Assembly: GCA_903835235.1 (NCBI GenBank)
Contig: CAILMF010000001.1
Span: 62,001 to 126,000 of the forward strand
DNA length: 64,000 nucleotides
DNA from: an uncultured Rhodospirillales bacterium
GTDB lineage: Bacteria > Pseudomonadota > Alphaproteobacteria > Acetobacterales > Acetobacteraceae
Direction of reading: 5' to 3'
Under the pieces are notes generated by a model that saw only the letters and a list, made by a program, of their open reading frames with translations, had not been told where the DNA came from and did not search any database. Numbering within the stretch: the first letter of the stretch is position 1; every line of letters starts with the position of its first letter. Positions 30,598-39,302 of the stretch are shown here, in pieces. Made by a program: the position numbers and the translations under genes.

Positions 30598-31568
30598 CAG
30601 TCGATCCTCAGGTTCAGCTTCTGCGCCATTGCCTGCTCATAGGCGGCGCGGCGGGCGATAAAATCCTGGTAGGCGGCGGTGTCGTAGTATTCCAGCGGCA
30701 TGTCGAACTGGCCGCGCACCGTCTTGTTGGCGTCCGAGAACAGCGCCGCCTTCATGGCGTCGTGCAGCACGCGGACCACGCCGGGGTCCATGCCCTTCGG
30801 GCCGGAGACGCCATAGGGGCTGGTGACCACCATGTCGTGGCCCAGCTCCTTCAAGGTCGGCGCGGTGGGGAAGCGGGGCGAGCGCTCGGCGGTCCAGACG
30901 CAGAGCAGGCGGAGCTGGCCGCCTTCCACCAAGGGGCCCCAGCTGCTGGCATCGGCCACGCACATGACCTCACCGCTGGCCACGGCAACGGCGGCTTCGT
31001 TCGCGGCGCGGTAGGGCACGTGCACCGCCTCGACCCCCTCCTTGGCCATCAGCTCCTCCATGGCCAGGTGGTTGCTGGTGGCAATGCCGGAGGTGGCGTA
31101 GGTCAGCCGGCCCTTGTTGGCGCGGCCATAGGCGACGAAGTCGGCCCAGCTGCGCAGCGGGCCATCCGCCTTCACCGCCACGCCGAACAGCCAGCCGGTC
31201 AGGCCGATGATGTGGGTGAAGTCCCGCACCACGTCCCAGGGCGGGGTGCGCACCAGGAACTGCCGGCGCACCACGGAAAGGTGCATCTGCCCCAGCGTAT
31301 AGCCGTCCGGCCGGGCCTGGGTGGCCATGTACTGCGCGCCCAGCGTGCCGGAGGCGCCGGGGCGATTTTCCACCAGCACGTTCTGGCCCAGCGCCCGGCC
31401 GGCAATCTCGGCCAGCGAGCGCAGTTGCGCATCGGCCGAGCCACCGGGCGGCCAGGGCACGATCAGCCGCAGCGGCCGGTCGGGGAACTTCTCCTGCGCC
31501 AGGGCGGGGGCAGCCAAGGGGGCAAGGACGAGGCCGGCGGCCAGCGCCGGCAGGGAGCGACGGTGCAT
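30597..31568 (-). CDS. Bug-family substrate-binding protein (second of three in tandem)
   Basis: 323-residue periplasmic receptor, closely related to its upstream neighbour: FPDRPLRLIVPWPPGGSADA, NVLVENRPGASGTLGAQ, ARPDGYTLGQMHLSVVRRQF, ATSGIATSNHLAMEELM and MVVTSPYGVSGPKGMDP. Signal peptide MHRRSLPALAAGLVLAPLAA. ATG at 31568 is preferred to a TTG three codons earlier; GAGGAA lies just upstream. The upstream receptor gene ends 5 bp before it. No membrane components are near. Confidence 0.9.
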   Translation of the reverse strand: MHRRSLPALAAGLVLAPLAAPALAQEKFPDRPLRLIVPWPPGGSADAQLRSLAEIAGRALGQNVLVENRPGASGTLGAQYMATQARPDGYTLGQMHLSVVRRQFLVRTPPWDVVRDFTHIIGLTGWLFGVAVKADGPLRSWADFVAYGRANKGRLTYATSGIATSNHLAMEELMAKEGVEAVHVPYRAANEAAVAVASGEVMCVADASSWGPLVEGGQLRLLCVWTAERSPRFPTAPTLKELGHDMVVTSPYGVSGPKGMDPGVVRVLHDAMKAALFSDANKTVRGQFDMPLEYYDTAAYQDFIARRAAYEQAMAQKLNLRID

Positions 31569-31573
31569 GTTCC

Positions 31574-32569
31574 TCAATCCAGCTTGATGCCGAGGCGGGT
31601 GACCATGTCGCGCTCATAGACCGCGCGCTGGGCGATGTAGGCGGTGTAGTCGGCGGTGTTCAGGTATTGCTTCGGCATGTCGAACTGGCCGCGCACCATG
31701 GCGTTCGGCCCGCCGTCCAGCGCGGCGCGGAAGGCTTCGTGCAGGGTGCGGACAACAGCGGGGTCCATGCCCTTGGGGCCGGACAGGCCATAGGGGCTGG
31801 TCACCACCATGTCGTGCCCCAACTCCTTCAGGGTTGGCACATTGGCGATCTTGGCGATCCGCTGTTCGGTCCAGACGCAGAGGCAGCGCATCGCCCCGGC
31901 CTCCACCTGCGGCATCCAGGCGGAGCTGTCGGCGATGCAGTCCGTGGTGCCCGACAGCACGGCGGTGACGCCTTCCGACGAACCGCGGAACGGCACATGG
32001 GTGAACTGCACGCCTTCGCGCGTGCCCAGCTCCTCCATGGCCAGGTGGTTGGTGGTGGCGATGCCGGAGGTGGCGAAGGTGACGCGGCCGGGGTTGGCGC
32101 GGGCATGGGCGATGAACTCGGCCCAGCTTTTCCACGGCGCATCGGCCTTCACCGCCACGCCGAACAGCCAGCCGCAGGCCCGCATGATGTGGGTGAAGTC
32201 CGTGGTGGTGTCCCATTGCGGGGTCTTCACCAGGAAGGGCCGGCGCACCACGGAAAGATGCATCTGGCCCAGCGTGTAGCCATCCGGCCGGGCCTGGGCC
32301 AGCGCCTGGGCGTGCAGCGTGCCGGAGGCGCCGGGGCGATTCTCGGTGATGATGGGCTGGCCGAGCAGCTTGCCGGCTTCCTCGCACATCGAGCGCATCT
32401 GCACGTCGGACGACGACCCGGCGGTCCAGGGCACGAAGACCTTGATCGGGCGGTCGGGGAAGCGTTCGCCCTGGGCCAGGGCGGGGGCAAGGGCAGGCGT
32501 GGCCAGCGCGGCGGCGCCAAGCGCCAGCATGTGGCGTCGGCCCATTGGCCGAAGCAGCTTGTTCTGCAT
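31574..32569 (-). CDS. Bug-family substrate-binding protein (first of three in tandem)
   Basis: 331-residue receptor leading a three-gene unit of paralogues. Signal peptide within MQNKLLRPMGRRHMLALGAA, mature start near GERFPDRPIKVFVPWTAGSS, then IITENRPGASGTLHAQ, ARPDGYTLGQMHLSVVRRPF, ATSGIATTNHLAMEELG and DMVVTSPYGLSGPKGMDP. The middle of the protein is nearly the same as in the second receptor, pointing to recent duplication with later divergence of ligand loops. Confidence 0.9.
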   Translation of the reverse strand: MQNKLLRPMGRRHMLALGAAALATPALAPALAQGERFPDRPIKVFVPWTAGSSSDVQMRSMCEEAGKLLGQPIITENRPGASGTLHAQALAQARPDGYTLGQMHLSVVRRPFLVKTPQWDTTTDFTHIMRACGWLFGVAVKADAPWKSWAEFIAHARANPGRVTFATSGIATTNHLAMEELGTREGVQFTHVPFRGSSEGVTAVLSGTTDCIADSSAWMPQVEAGAMRCLCVWTEQRIAKIANVPTLKELGHDMVVTSPYGLSGPKGMDPAVVRTLHEAFRAALDGGPNAMVRGQFDMPKQYLNTADYTAYIAQRAVYERDMVTRLGIKLD

Positions 32570-32702
32570 GGTGTTTCCGTTCCCGTTGGCGGCAGGCTAT
32601 CGCAAAGCCCTGGCCGGAGGGAACAGGCGTTACAGGGCGGGCACCACCGGCGCCCGGAGGCTTCGGGGAAACCCGGGGGCGCGGCCCCCCTTAAAGCGGT
32701 GT

Positions 32703-32770
32703 CCCGCCGGCACGGCGCTTGCCCCCCGCCGGCACGGCGCTTGCCCCCCGCCGCCACGGCGCTTGCCTCC
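32703..32770. repeat. 22-bp tandem repeat upstream of lpdA
   Basis: Three units of a 22-bp sequence built on CGCCGGCACGGCGCTTGCC; the third has one change. A GGGGGC-GCG-GCCCCC hairpin lies just before it (32675-32689). This fills most of the 254-bp gap between the first Bug gene and lpdA. Confidence 0.75.
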
Positions 32771-32823
32771 AGGCGGAACTGGCGCCAAAACCCCGCCGAA
32801 ATCCTGCCCGTTAGGACCCTTCC

Positions 32824-34215
<1,392 letters not shown>

Positions 34216-34236
34216 ACGAGCGCTTTCCTCGCGGGA

Positions 34237-34260
34237 GGCTGTACAGCTATACGTACAGCC
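34237..34260 (+). promoter_or_regulatory. Probable YefM-type operator and leaderless start
   Basis: A palindrome (GGCTGTAC at 34237-34244, GTACAGCC at 34253-34260) contains TGTACA at 34240-34245 and CGTACA at 34252-34257, with centres 12 bp apart, the arrangement known for YefM-YoeB operators. It abuts the yefM ATG at 34261. A TATACG lies between the boxes. No ribosome site is visible, so yefM may be read from a very short leader. Confidence 0.7.
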
Positions 34261-34512
34261 ATGCCCCAGGCCAGCTTCTCCGAGTTCCGCCAGAACCTCG
34301 CCAGCTACCTCGATGAGGTGGAGGCCAGCCGCGCGCCGCTGCTGGTGACCCGCCAGGGCCACGCCAATGTGGTGGTGATGAGCGAGGCCGAGTTCGAGGG
34401 CTGGCGCGAGACCGTGCATCTGCTGCGCAGCCCGGCCAATGCGGCCCGCCTGCTGGCCTCCATCGCCGAGGCCGAGGCCGGCGCCACCACGCCGCGTGAC
34501 CTGGCCGGGTGA
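34261..34512 (+). CDS. yefM: YefM/Phd-family antitoxin
   Basis: 83-residue antitoxin that should bind and neutralise the adjacent YoeB-like toxin and repress its own operon. The N-terminal Phd/YefM fold is seen in ASFSEFRQNLASYLDEVEASRAPLLVTRQG, quoted here as SFSEFRQNLASYLDEV and LLVTRQGHANVVVMSEAEFE, with a shorter C-terminal toxin-binding tail (ETVHLLRSPANAARLLASIA). The stop overlaps the toxin GTG start (GTGA). A TGTACA-type operator precedes it directly. Confidence 0.93.
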   Translation: MPQASFSEFRQNLASYLDEVEASRAPLLVTRQGHANVVVMSEAEFEGWRETVHLLRSPANAARLLASIAEAEAGATTPRDLAG

Positions 34513-34775
34513 GGCTGCACTTCACCAGCCACGCCTGGGAGGACTACCTGCACTGGCAGGCCAGCGACCCCGCCCGGCTGCGCCGGCTGAACGAGTTGAT
34601 CCGCGACTGCATGCGCCAACCCTTCCGCGGCCTGGGCAAGCCGGAGCCACTGAAGGGCGACCTGGCGGGCTGGTGGTCCCGCCGGATCGATGATGAGCAT
34701 CGGCTGGTCTACCGCGCGGCCGGCAGTGGCGAGGAGCAGCGCCTGGAAATCGTGGCCTGCCGGCTGCATTACTGA
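34509..34775 (+). CDS. yoeB: YoeB-family ribosome-dependent mRNA interferase toxin
   Basis: 88 residues, RelE/YoeB fold. FTSHAWEDYLHWQASDPARL is the typical N-terminus. KPEPLKGDLAGWWSRRIDDEHRLVYR carries the catalytic Glu and Arg region, and the protein ends LEIVACRLHY, where the terminal His-Tyr pair is the YoeB active-site hallmark. The gene starts with GTG inside the yefM stop, so antitoxin is made first. All key residues appear present, so the toxin is probably functional. Confidence 0.93.
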   Translation: MRLHFTSHAWEDYLHWQASDPARLRRLNELIRDCMRQPFRGLGKPEPLKGDLAGWWSRRIDDEHRLVYRAAGSGEEQRLEIVACRLHY

Positions 34776-34853
34776 GGCGGCGCGGGCGTTGCACGCCTGG
34801 CCTTACCCTCGCATACCTCACCCCCGAGGCATCCCGCCCCAGGAACCCCCAGC

Positions 34854-36035
34854 GTGATCGATGCCAGCCGCATCACCGCCCTGATCAACTGGCTGATGGC
34901 CGGCGCGCCGCCGCGCCAGGGCATTGCCGACCTGACCGCCCAGCTGGCCAAGCGCCTGCGCGCCGCCGGGCTGCCGGTGGACCTGCTGGGCCTGTACCAG
35001 CTGCTGATCCACCCGGAGATGCCCGGCCGCTACACCTACTGGACCGAGGCACTGGGCGCGCAGAGCATGCATGGCTCGCGCGACGAGCTCAGCCGGGGCA
35101 CCAGCTGGCCGGGCAGCCCGGCCGAGGCCTGCCTGCAGACCGGCCGCCTGGTGGTGCATACCCATGGCAGCACCCCCGCCTATGACGACCGGCCGGACAG
35201 CCGGAACACCCAGCAGCTCGGCTATATCCAGACCATCTACACCCCGCTGCATTCCACCTGGGCCATGAGCAACAGCGTGGCGCGCTACGCCACCAAGCAG
35301 CCCGGCGGCTTCACCGAACAGGAAGTCCATGCGCTGCGGCTGATCCAGGCGCCGCTGGCCCGGGTGGTGGAAGCCTTCATCCTGAACGAGGGCACCGTCG
35401 CCGTGCTCTCCACCTATGTCGGCCGCAACGCCGGCAGCCGGGTGATGGCCGGCAATATCCGCCGCGGCGACGCCGAGGTGATCCCCTCCATCGTGCTGTT
35501 CGCCGACCTCAAGGGGTTTACCCGCCTCTCCAACGCCCTTCCGGCGCCGCAGGTCATCGCCACGCTGAACGTGTTCTACGAGGCGATGGAAACCGCCATC
35601 GGCGCCAATGGCGGCGAAATCCTGAAGTTCATGGGCGATGGCCTGCTGGCGATCTTCCCCACGCCCGACGACGTCTCCGCCCAGATGGCCGCGGCCAATG
35701 GCGCCCTCGCCTCGCTGGAGGAAGCCCGCGCCACGCTGGATCTGGCCGGGCGGCACGACATCCAGTTCCGCGCCGCGCTGCACCTGGGCGACATCCACTA
35801 CGGCAATATCGGCAGCCGGGCGCGGCTGGACTTCACCGCCATCGGCCCCGCGGTGAACCTGACGGCGCGGCTGCTGGGCGTGGCCGACGAGCTGCGGGCG
35901 GAGACGGTGTGTTCCCTGCCGTTCCACGACCTGGCGCCGGAGCGCACGACGCTGCTGGGGGAACGCGCGTTCAAGGGGTTCGCGGGGCTGCACCAGGTCT
36001 TCGGCGTGCCGGCGCGGCGGTTGAACGCGGCGTGA
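34854..36035 (+). CDS. Class III adenylate/guanylate cyclase-domain protein
   Basis: 393 residues. The N-terminal half (about 1-190) has no recognised name but looks like a GAF-type sensor. The catalytic domain begins at about 205: IVLFADLKGFTRLSNALPA with the metal-binding Asp, EILKFMGDGLLAIFP with the second Asp, and LHLGDIHYGNIGSRARLDFTAIGPAVNLTARL. Whether it makes cAMP or cGMP cannot be told. It is soluble, with no membrane helix. The start is GTG at 34854 (AGGA upstream). A DUF892 gene follows after 106 bp. Confidence 0.85.
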   Translation: MIDASRITALINWLMAGAPPRQGIADLTAQLAKRLRAAGLPVDLLGLYQLLIHPEMPGRYTYWTEALGAQSMHGSRDELSRGTSWPGSPAEACLQTGRLVVHTHGSTPAYDDRPDSRNTQQLGYIQTIYTPLHSTWAMSNSVARYATKQPGGFTEQEVHALRLIQAPLARVVEAFILNEGTVAVLSTYVGRNAGSRVMAGNIRRGDAEVIPSIVLFADLKGFTRLSNALPAPQVIATLNVFYEAMETAIGANGGEILKFMGDGLLAIFPTPDDVSAQMAAANGALASLEEARATLDLAGRHDIQFRAALHLGDIHYGNIGSRARLDFTAIGPAVNLTARLLGVADELRAETVCSLPFHDLAPERTTLLGERAFKGFAGLHQVFGVPARRLNAA

Positions 36036-36141
36036 GGGCGGACCCAGCACCAGGGCAGCCCCGGGTTTTTCCGGCCCGGGCGCAACCCGGCGGCGGGGCA
36101 CTTCGTTCAGCAGCGGTCCCAACCCCTCCGGAGGAACCGTC

Positions 36142-36678
36142 ATGCAGGATCAGGTACGCGCGTTGTTGGTTGACCAGCTGAAGGACGCCTACAGCGCCGA
36201 GCGCCAGGCGTTGAAGTGCATGCAGAAGACGCTGCGCAAGGTGACCGCGCCGATGCTGAAGGAAGGCATCCAGCTGCATATCGAGCAGACCGAGACGCAG
36301 ATCGAGCGCGTGGAGCAGGCGCTGGAAGCCATGGGCGCCCGGCCCGGCCGCAAGGTGTGCGAGGCCATGCGCGGCCTGGTCGAGGAAGCGACGCATGAGA
36401 TCGAGGAGCACGAGAAGGGTCCGGTGATGGACCTGGTGATCGTGGCCGGCATGCAGCGGATAGAGCACTACGAGATCGCCGCCTACGGCACCGACGTGGC
36501 GCTGGCCGATGCGCTGGGCGAGCAGGACGTGGCGGCCCTGCTGCGGCAGACGCTGGAGGAGGAGAAGCAGACCGACCAGAAGCTGACCGAGGTGACGCGG
36601 CAAGAGTTGATGGCCGCCGCGATGGGCGGCGAAGGCCAGAACGACAACAAGCCGACTTCCCGCCGCAAGGCGGGCTGA
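36142..36678 (+). CDS. DUF892 (YciF-like ferritin-fold) protein
   Basis: 178 residues forming a four-helix ferritin-like bundle of the YciE/YciF type, associated with stress responses; function uncertain. MQDQVRALLVDQLKDAYSAE, HIEQTETQIERVEQALEAMG, CEAMRGLVEEATHEI and the helix-4 pattern QRIEHYEIAAYGTDVALADALG show the Glu/His residues that could bind a di-metal centre. A GGAGG site lies upstream (about 36130). The C-terminal tail is charged and probably disordered. A 29-bp minisatellite starts just after the stop. Confidence 0.88.
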   Translation: MQDQVRALLVDQLKDAYSAERQALKCMQKTLRKVTAPMLKEGIQLHIEQTETQIERVEQALEAMGARPGRKVCEAMRGLVEEATHEIEEHEKGPVMDLVIVAGMQRIEHYEIAAYGTDVALADALGEQDVAALLRQTLEEEKQTDQKLTEVTRQELMAAAMGGEGQNDNKPTSRRKAG

Positions 36679-36681
36679 AGC

Positions 36682-36841
36682 GGCGTGCCGCCGCGGGCGT
36701 TGCCTTGTGCAGCGTCCCGCCGAGGGGGTTGCCTTCAGCGTCGTCCCGCCGCGGGGGTTGCCTTGTGCGGCGTCCCGCCGCGGGGGTTGCCCTGTGCGGC
36801 GTCCCGCCGCGGTGGTGGCTGAACCGGCGTCCCGCCGCGGG
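36682..36841. repeat. 29-bp tandem repeat, about five and a half copies
   Basis: The core GTCCCGCCGCGGGGGTTGCC recurs at 36714, 36743, 36772, 36801 and 36829, with a weaker copy at 36685; steps are 29, 29, 29, 29 and 28 bp. There are no spacers, so it is a minisatellite, not CRISPR. It fills the gap between the DUF892 gene and the convergent small membrane gene. Confidence 0.85.
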
Positions 36842-36869
36842 GCCAGCCAGGCAGCCGCTGGTGCCGGGG

Positions 36870-37100
36870 CTAGTCCCGGCCCCAGCGCCAGCGCCACGGC
36901 GCGCTGGTTCTGGCGCGGCTGAGGGCGACGAAGGCGGAGGCGACCGGCACCACCACCAGCCAGCGCCAGGGGTCCGGCATGGCCGTGACCGCCAGCGCCA
37001 CCACCAGGCCGCAGCCGAAGGTCAGCGCCCAGCCTTGCCAGGTTATCGGCGTGGCGCCGTAGCCGAAGCGCTTGGGCGCGAACCAGGGCTGCGGCGGCAT
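36870..37100 (-). CDS. Small two-helix membrane protein
   Basis: 76 residues: MPPQPWFAPKRFGYGATPITWQGW, shown here as PKRFGYGATPITWQG, then two hydrophobic segments (ALTFGCGLVVALAVTA and WLVVVPVASAFVALS) separated by a short PDPWR turn, and a basic tail. Proteins with this PKRxGYGAxPxTWQG start are small conserved hypotheticals in alphaproteobacteria, as I recall. AAGGAG lies 8 bases upstream of the ATG at 37100; an in-frame start 27 codons earlier has no support. Confidence 0.7.
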   Translation of the reverse strand: MPPQPWFAPKRFGYGATPITWQGWALTFGCGLVVALAVTAMPDPWRWLVVVPVASAFVALSRARTSAPWRWRWGRD

Positions 37101-37260
37101 GGGGTGGCTCCTTCTCGGGGCGGAACCCTCGGGCACCCGGGCGGCGGGGTCAATCGCCGCTTGCGAGGATGGATTGTTCACTATATGTTCTCATAGGGGC
37201 CATGCCCTCCGCTCTTTGCCAATCGCATCCGCCCCCTCCCCTGCCACCGGTCGCGGCGAC

Positions 37261-37725
37261 CGGGCCATTTGTCCGAAGCCCGCGTGGCCGCGCTGCGCCG
37301 GCCGCACCTGGTCGAGGCCACGGCCGCGTGACCCCCAACAGCGCCTGCCTGTCACCACCAGCCCGGGCCATTTGTCCGAAACCGCCACTGCCGCACCGCG
37401 CCGGCCGCACCTGGCCCCGGCCAAGGCCGCGTCACCACCCTGGACCGCGCCCGTCCACCACCGCCAGCCCGGGCCAATCGTCCGAAACCGCCATTGCCGC
37501 GCTGCCCTGGCCGCACCTGGCCCCGGCCAACGCCGCATCACCAACAGCGCCCGCCTGCCACCACCAGCCCGGGCCATTTGTCCGAAACCGGCACTGCCGC
37601 ACCGCGCTGGCCGCACCTGGCCCCGGCCAACGCCTCGTCATCACCCCCAAGAGCGCCCGCCCACCACCACCAGCCCGGGCCATTTGTCCGAAACCGCCAC
37701 TGCCGCACAGCGCCGGCCACCCGCC
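37261..37725. repeat. Array of five ~103-bp repeats upstream of the adenine methyltransferase gene
   Basis: The motif GGGCCATTTGTCCGAA recurs at 37262, 37364, 37470 (as GGGCCAATCGTCCGAA), 37570 and 37677, at steps of 102, 106, 100 and 107 bp. After it each unit continues with a shared GC-rich stretch ending GGCCGCACCTGG, then a less conserved part closing with CACCACCAGCCC. Unequal steps break every reading frame, so it is non-coding. Together with 37101-37260, where I see nothing definite, it fills the 701-bp gap. Confidence 0.85.
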
Positions 37726-37801
37726 CCGACCCGCCGATTTTGCCCGGGCGGCGCGCCGCCGCTTGCTCCGGCGCGGGCCGCCGCGCTACGCCGGAAGCCC
37801 A

Positions 37802-38875
37802 ATGATCAAATACATCGGCTCCAAGCGTGCCTTGCTGCCGCAGATCCTGGCGGCCATCGCCGGCGTGCTGCCGCCAGACAGTCCCCGGGGCCAAACCGTG
37901 CTGGACCTGTTCTCCGGCACCGCGCGGGTCGGCCATGCGCTGAAGGCCGCGGGCTACCGGGTGGTGGCCAACGACCACAACGCCTACGCCCATGCCCTGG
38001 CCACCTGCTACGTCCAGGCCGATGCCGAACGCTGGGCCGACCCCGCCCGCCGCATCCTGGCCGAGCTGAACCGCCTGCCCGGCGCCGCCGACTGGTTCAC
38101 CCAGACCTATTGCGTCGAAAGCCGCTACCTGCACCCGGACAATGGCGCGCGGGTGGAAGCCATCCGCAACGCCATCGCCGCCCTGGCCTGCGAACCCGAA
38201 CTGGAAGCGGTGCTGCTGACCGCCCTGCTGGAGGCCGCCGACCGGGTAGACAGCACCGCCGGCCTGCAGATGGCCTACATGAAGCAATGGGCGCCGCGCG
38301 CCCTGCGGCCGCTGGAATTGCGCCTGCCCGCGCTGCACCCGCGCCCCGCCGCCGGTGCCTGCCGCGCGGTCTGCGCCGATGCCGAGGAAGCCGCGGTGCT
38401 GGAGGCCGACCTGGCCTATCTGGACCCGCCGTACAACCAGCACAGCTACCTCAGGAACTACCACGTGTGGGAAACCCTGGTGCGCTGGGATGCGCCGGAC
38501 ACCTATGGCATCGCCCGCAAGCGCGCGGATTGCCGCACCCGGATTTCCGCGTTCAACAGCAAGCCTGGGCTGGCCCCGGCGCTGGCCCGCACCATCGCCA
38601 GCCTGCGGGCACCCATCCTGCTGGTGTCCTTCAACGACGAAGGCTTCATCAGCCGCACCGCCATGGAGGCGATGCTGGCGCACAAGCCGCATGTCCGCGT
38701 GCTGGAGATTCCCTACAACCGCTATGTCGGCGCCAAGATCGGCATCCATAACCCCAAGGGCGAGAAGGTCGGCACCGTCGGCCGGCTGACCAATGTGGAA
38801 TACCTGTTCCTGGCCAGCGACCAGCCGCTGCCCGCCCTGGCCGGGGCGCCGGCCGCCGAGCCCGCGCCGGCCTGA
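37802..38875 (+). CDS. D12-class DNA adenine N6-methyltransferase, solitary
   Basis: 357 residues. The D12-class order is visible: IKYIGSKRALLPQIL at the N-terminus, SAM-binding TVLDLFSGTARVGHALKAAG, and the catalytic DPPY in LAYLDPPYNQHSYLRNYH. The middle (about 75-190) would hold the target-recognition domain. No restriction endonuclease or partner lies nearby, so it is probably an orphan regulatory or remnant methyltransferase; the target site cannot be predicted. ATG at 37802 has GGAAG five bases upstream. A longer in-frame opening from 37169 runs through the repeat array and is rejected. Minisatellites flank it on both sides. Confidence 0.88.
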   Translation: MIKYIGSKRALLPQILAAIAGVLPPDSPRGQTVLDLFSGTARVGHALKAAGYRVVANDHNAYAHALATCYVQADAERWADPARRILAELNRLPGAADWFTQTYCVESRYLHPDNGARVEAIRNAIAALACEPELEAVLLTALLEAADRVDSTAGLQMAYMKQWAPRALRPLELRLPALHPRPAAGACRAVCADAEEAAVLEADLAYLDPPYNQHSYLRNYHVWETLVRWDAPDTYGIARKRADCRTRISAFNSKPGLAPALARTIASLRAPILLVSFNDEGFISRTAMEAMLAHKPHVRVLEIPYNRYVGAKIGIHNPKGEKVGTVGRLTNVEYLFLASDQPLPALAGAPAAEPAPA

Positions 38876-38889
38876 GGCTGAGCCTGGGC

Positions 38890-38945
<56 letters not shown>

Positions 38946-39001
38946 GGACCAGAGGCCCCGCCAACCCGGCGGCGGCGGCATGGCGCCATCCGGCCGAACG
39001 G

Positions 39002-39235
39002 GCCGGCAGCCGCCAGCCCCGATTGGCCCCGACCAGCCGGGTCGGCCGCCACCACCCCCGCTTGGCCCCAGCCAGGCGGGTCGGCCGCCACCTGCCTCGG
39101 TTGACCCCGGCCGGGCGGGTCGGCCGCCGCCAGCCCTGATTGGCCCCGACCAGCCGGATCGGCTGCCACCTGCCTCGGTCGGCCCCTGCCGGGCGGGCCG
39201 GCCGCCGCCAGCCCCAATTGGCCCCGACCGGACCC
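39002..39235. repeat. 39-bp tandem repeat, six copies
   Basis: The motif GTCGGCCGCC recurs (with changes) at 39002, 39041, 39080, 39119, 39158 and 39197, exactly 39 bp apart. With the hexanucleotide run it fills most of the 427-bp gap before the MFS gene. The period is 13 codons, so long open frames appear on both strands, but they match nothing and I treat the region as non-coding. Confidence 0.85.
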
Positions 39236-39302
39236 GGCAGCGGCCTCGTCAAGTCGCCGGCTTGCGCTTGGCGGTCGCGGCTGGGCCGGCCATGCTGTGG
39301 GC

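Noticed and set aside
36682-36841. CRISPR array with 29-bp repeats
   Set aside because: The units are head to tail without spacers and no cas genes are present.
37169-37801. In-frame extension of the adenine methyltransferase back to 37169
   Set aside because: It consists of the ~103-bp repeat units translated; the unit steps (102, 106, 100, 107) change frame and homology begins at MIKYIGSK at 37802.
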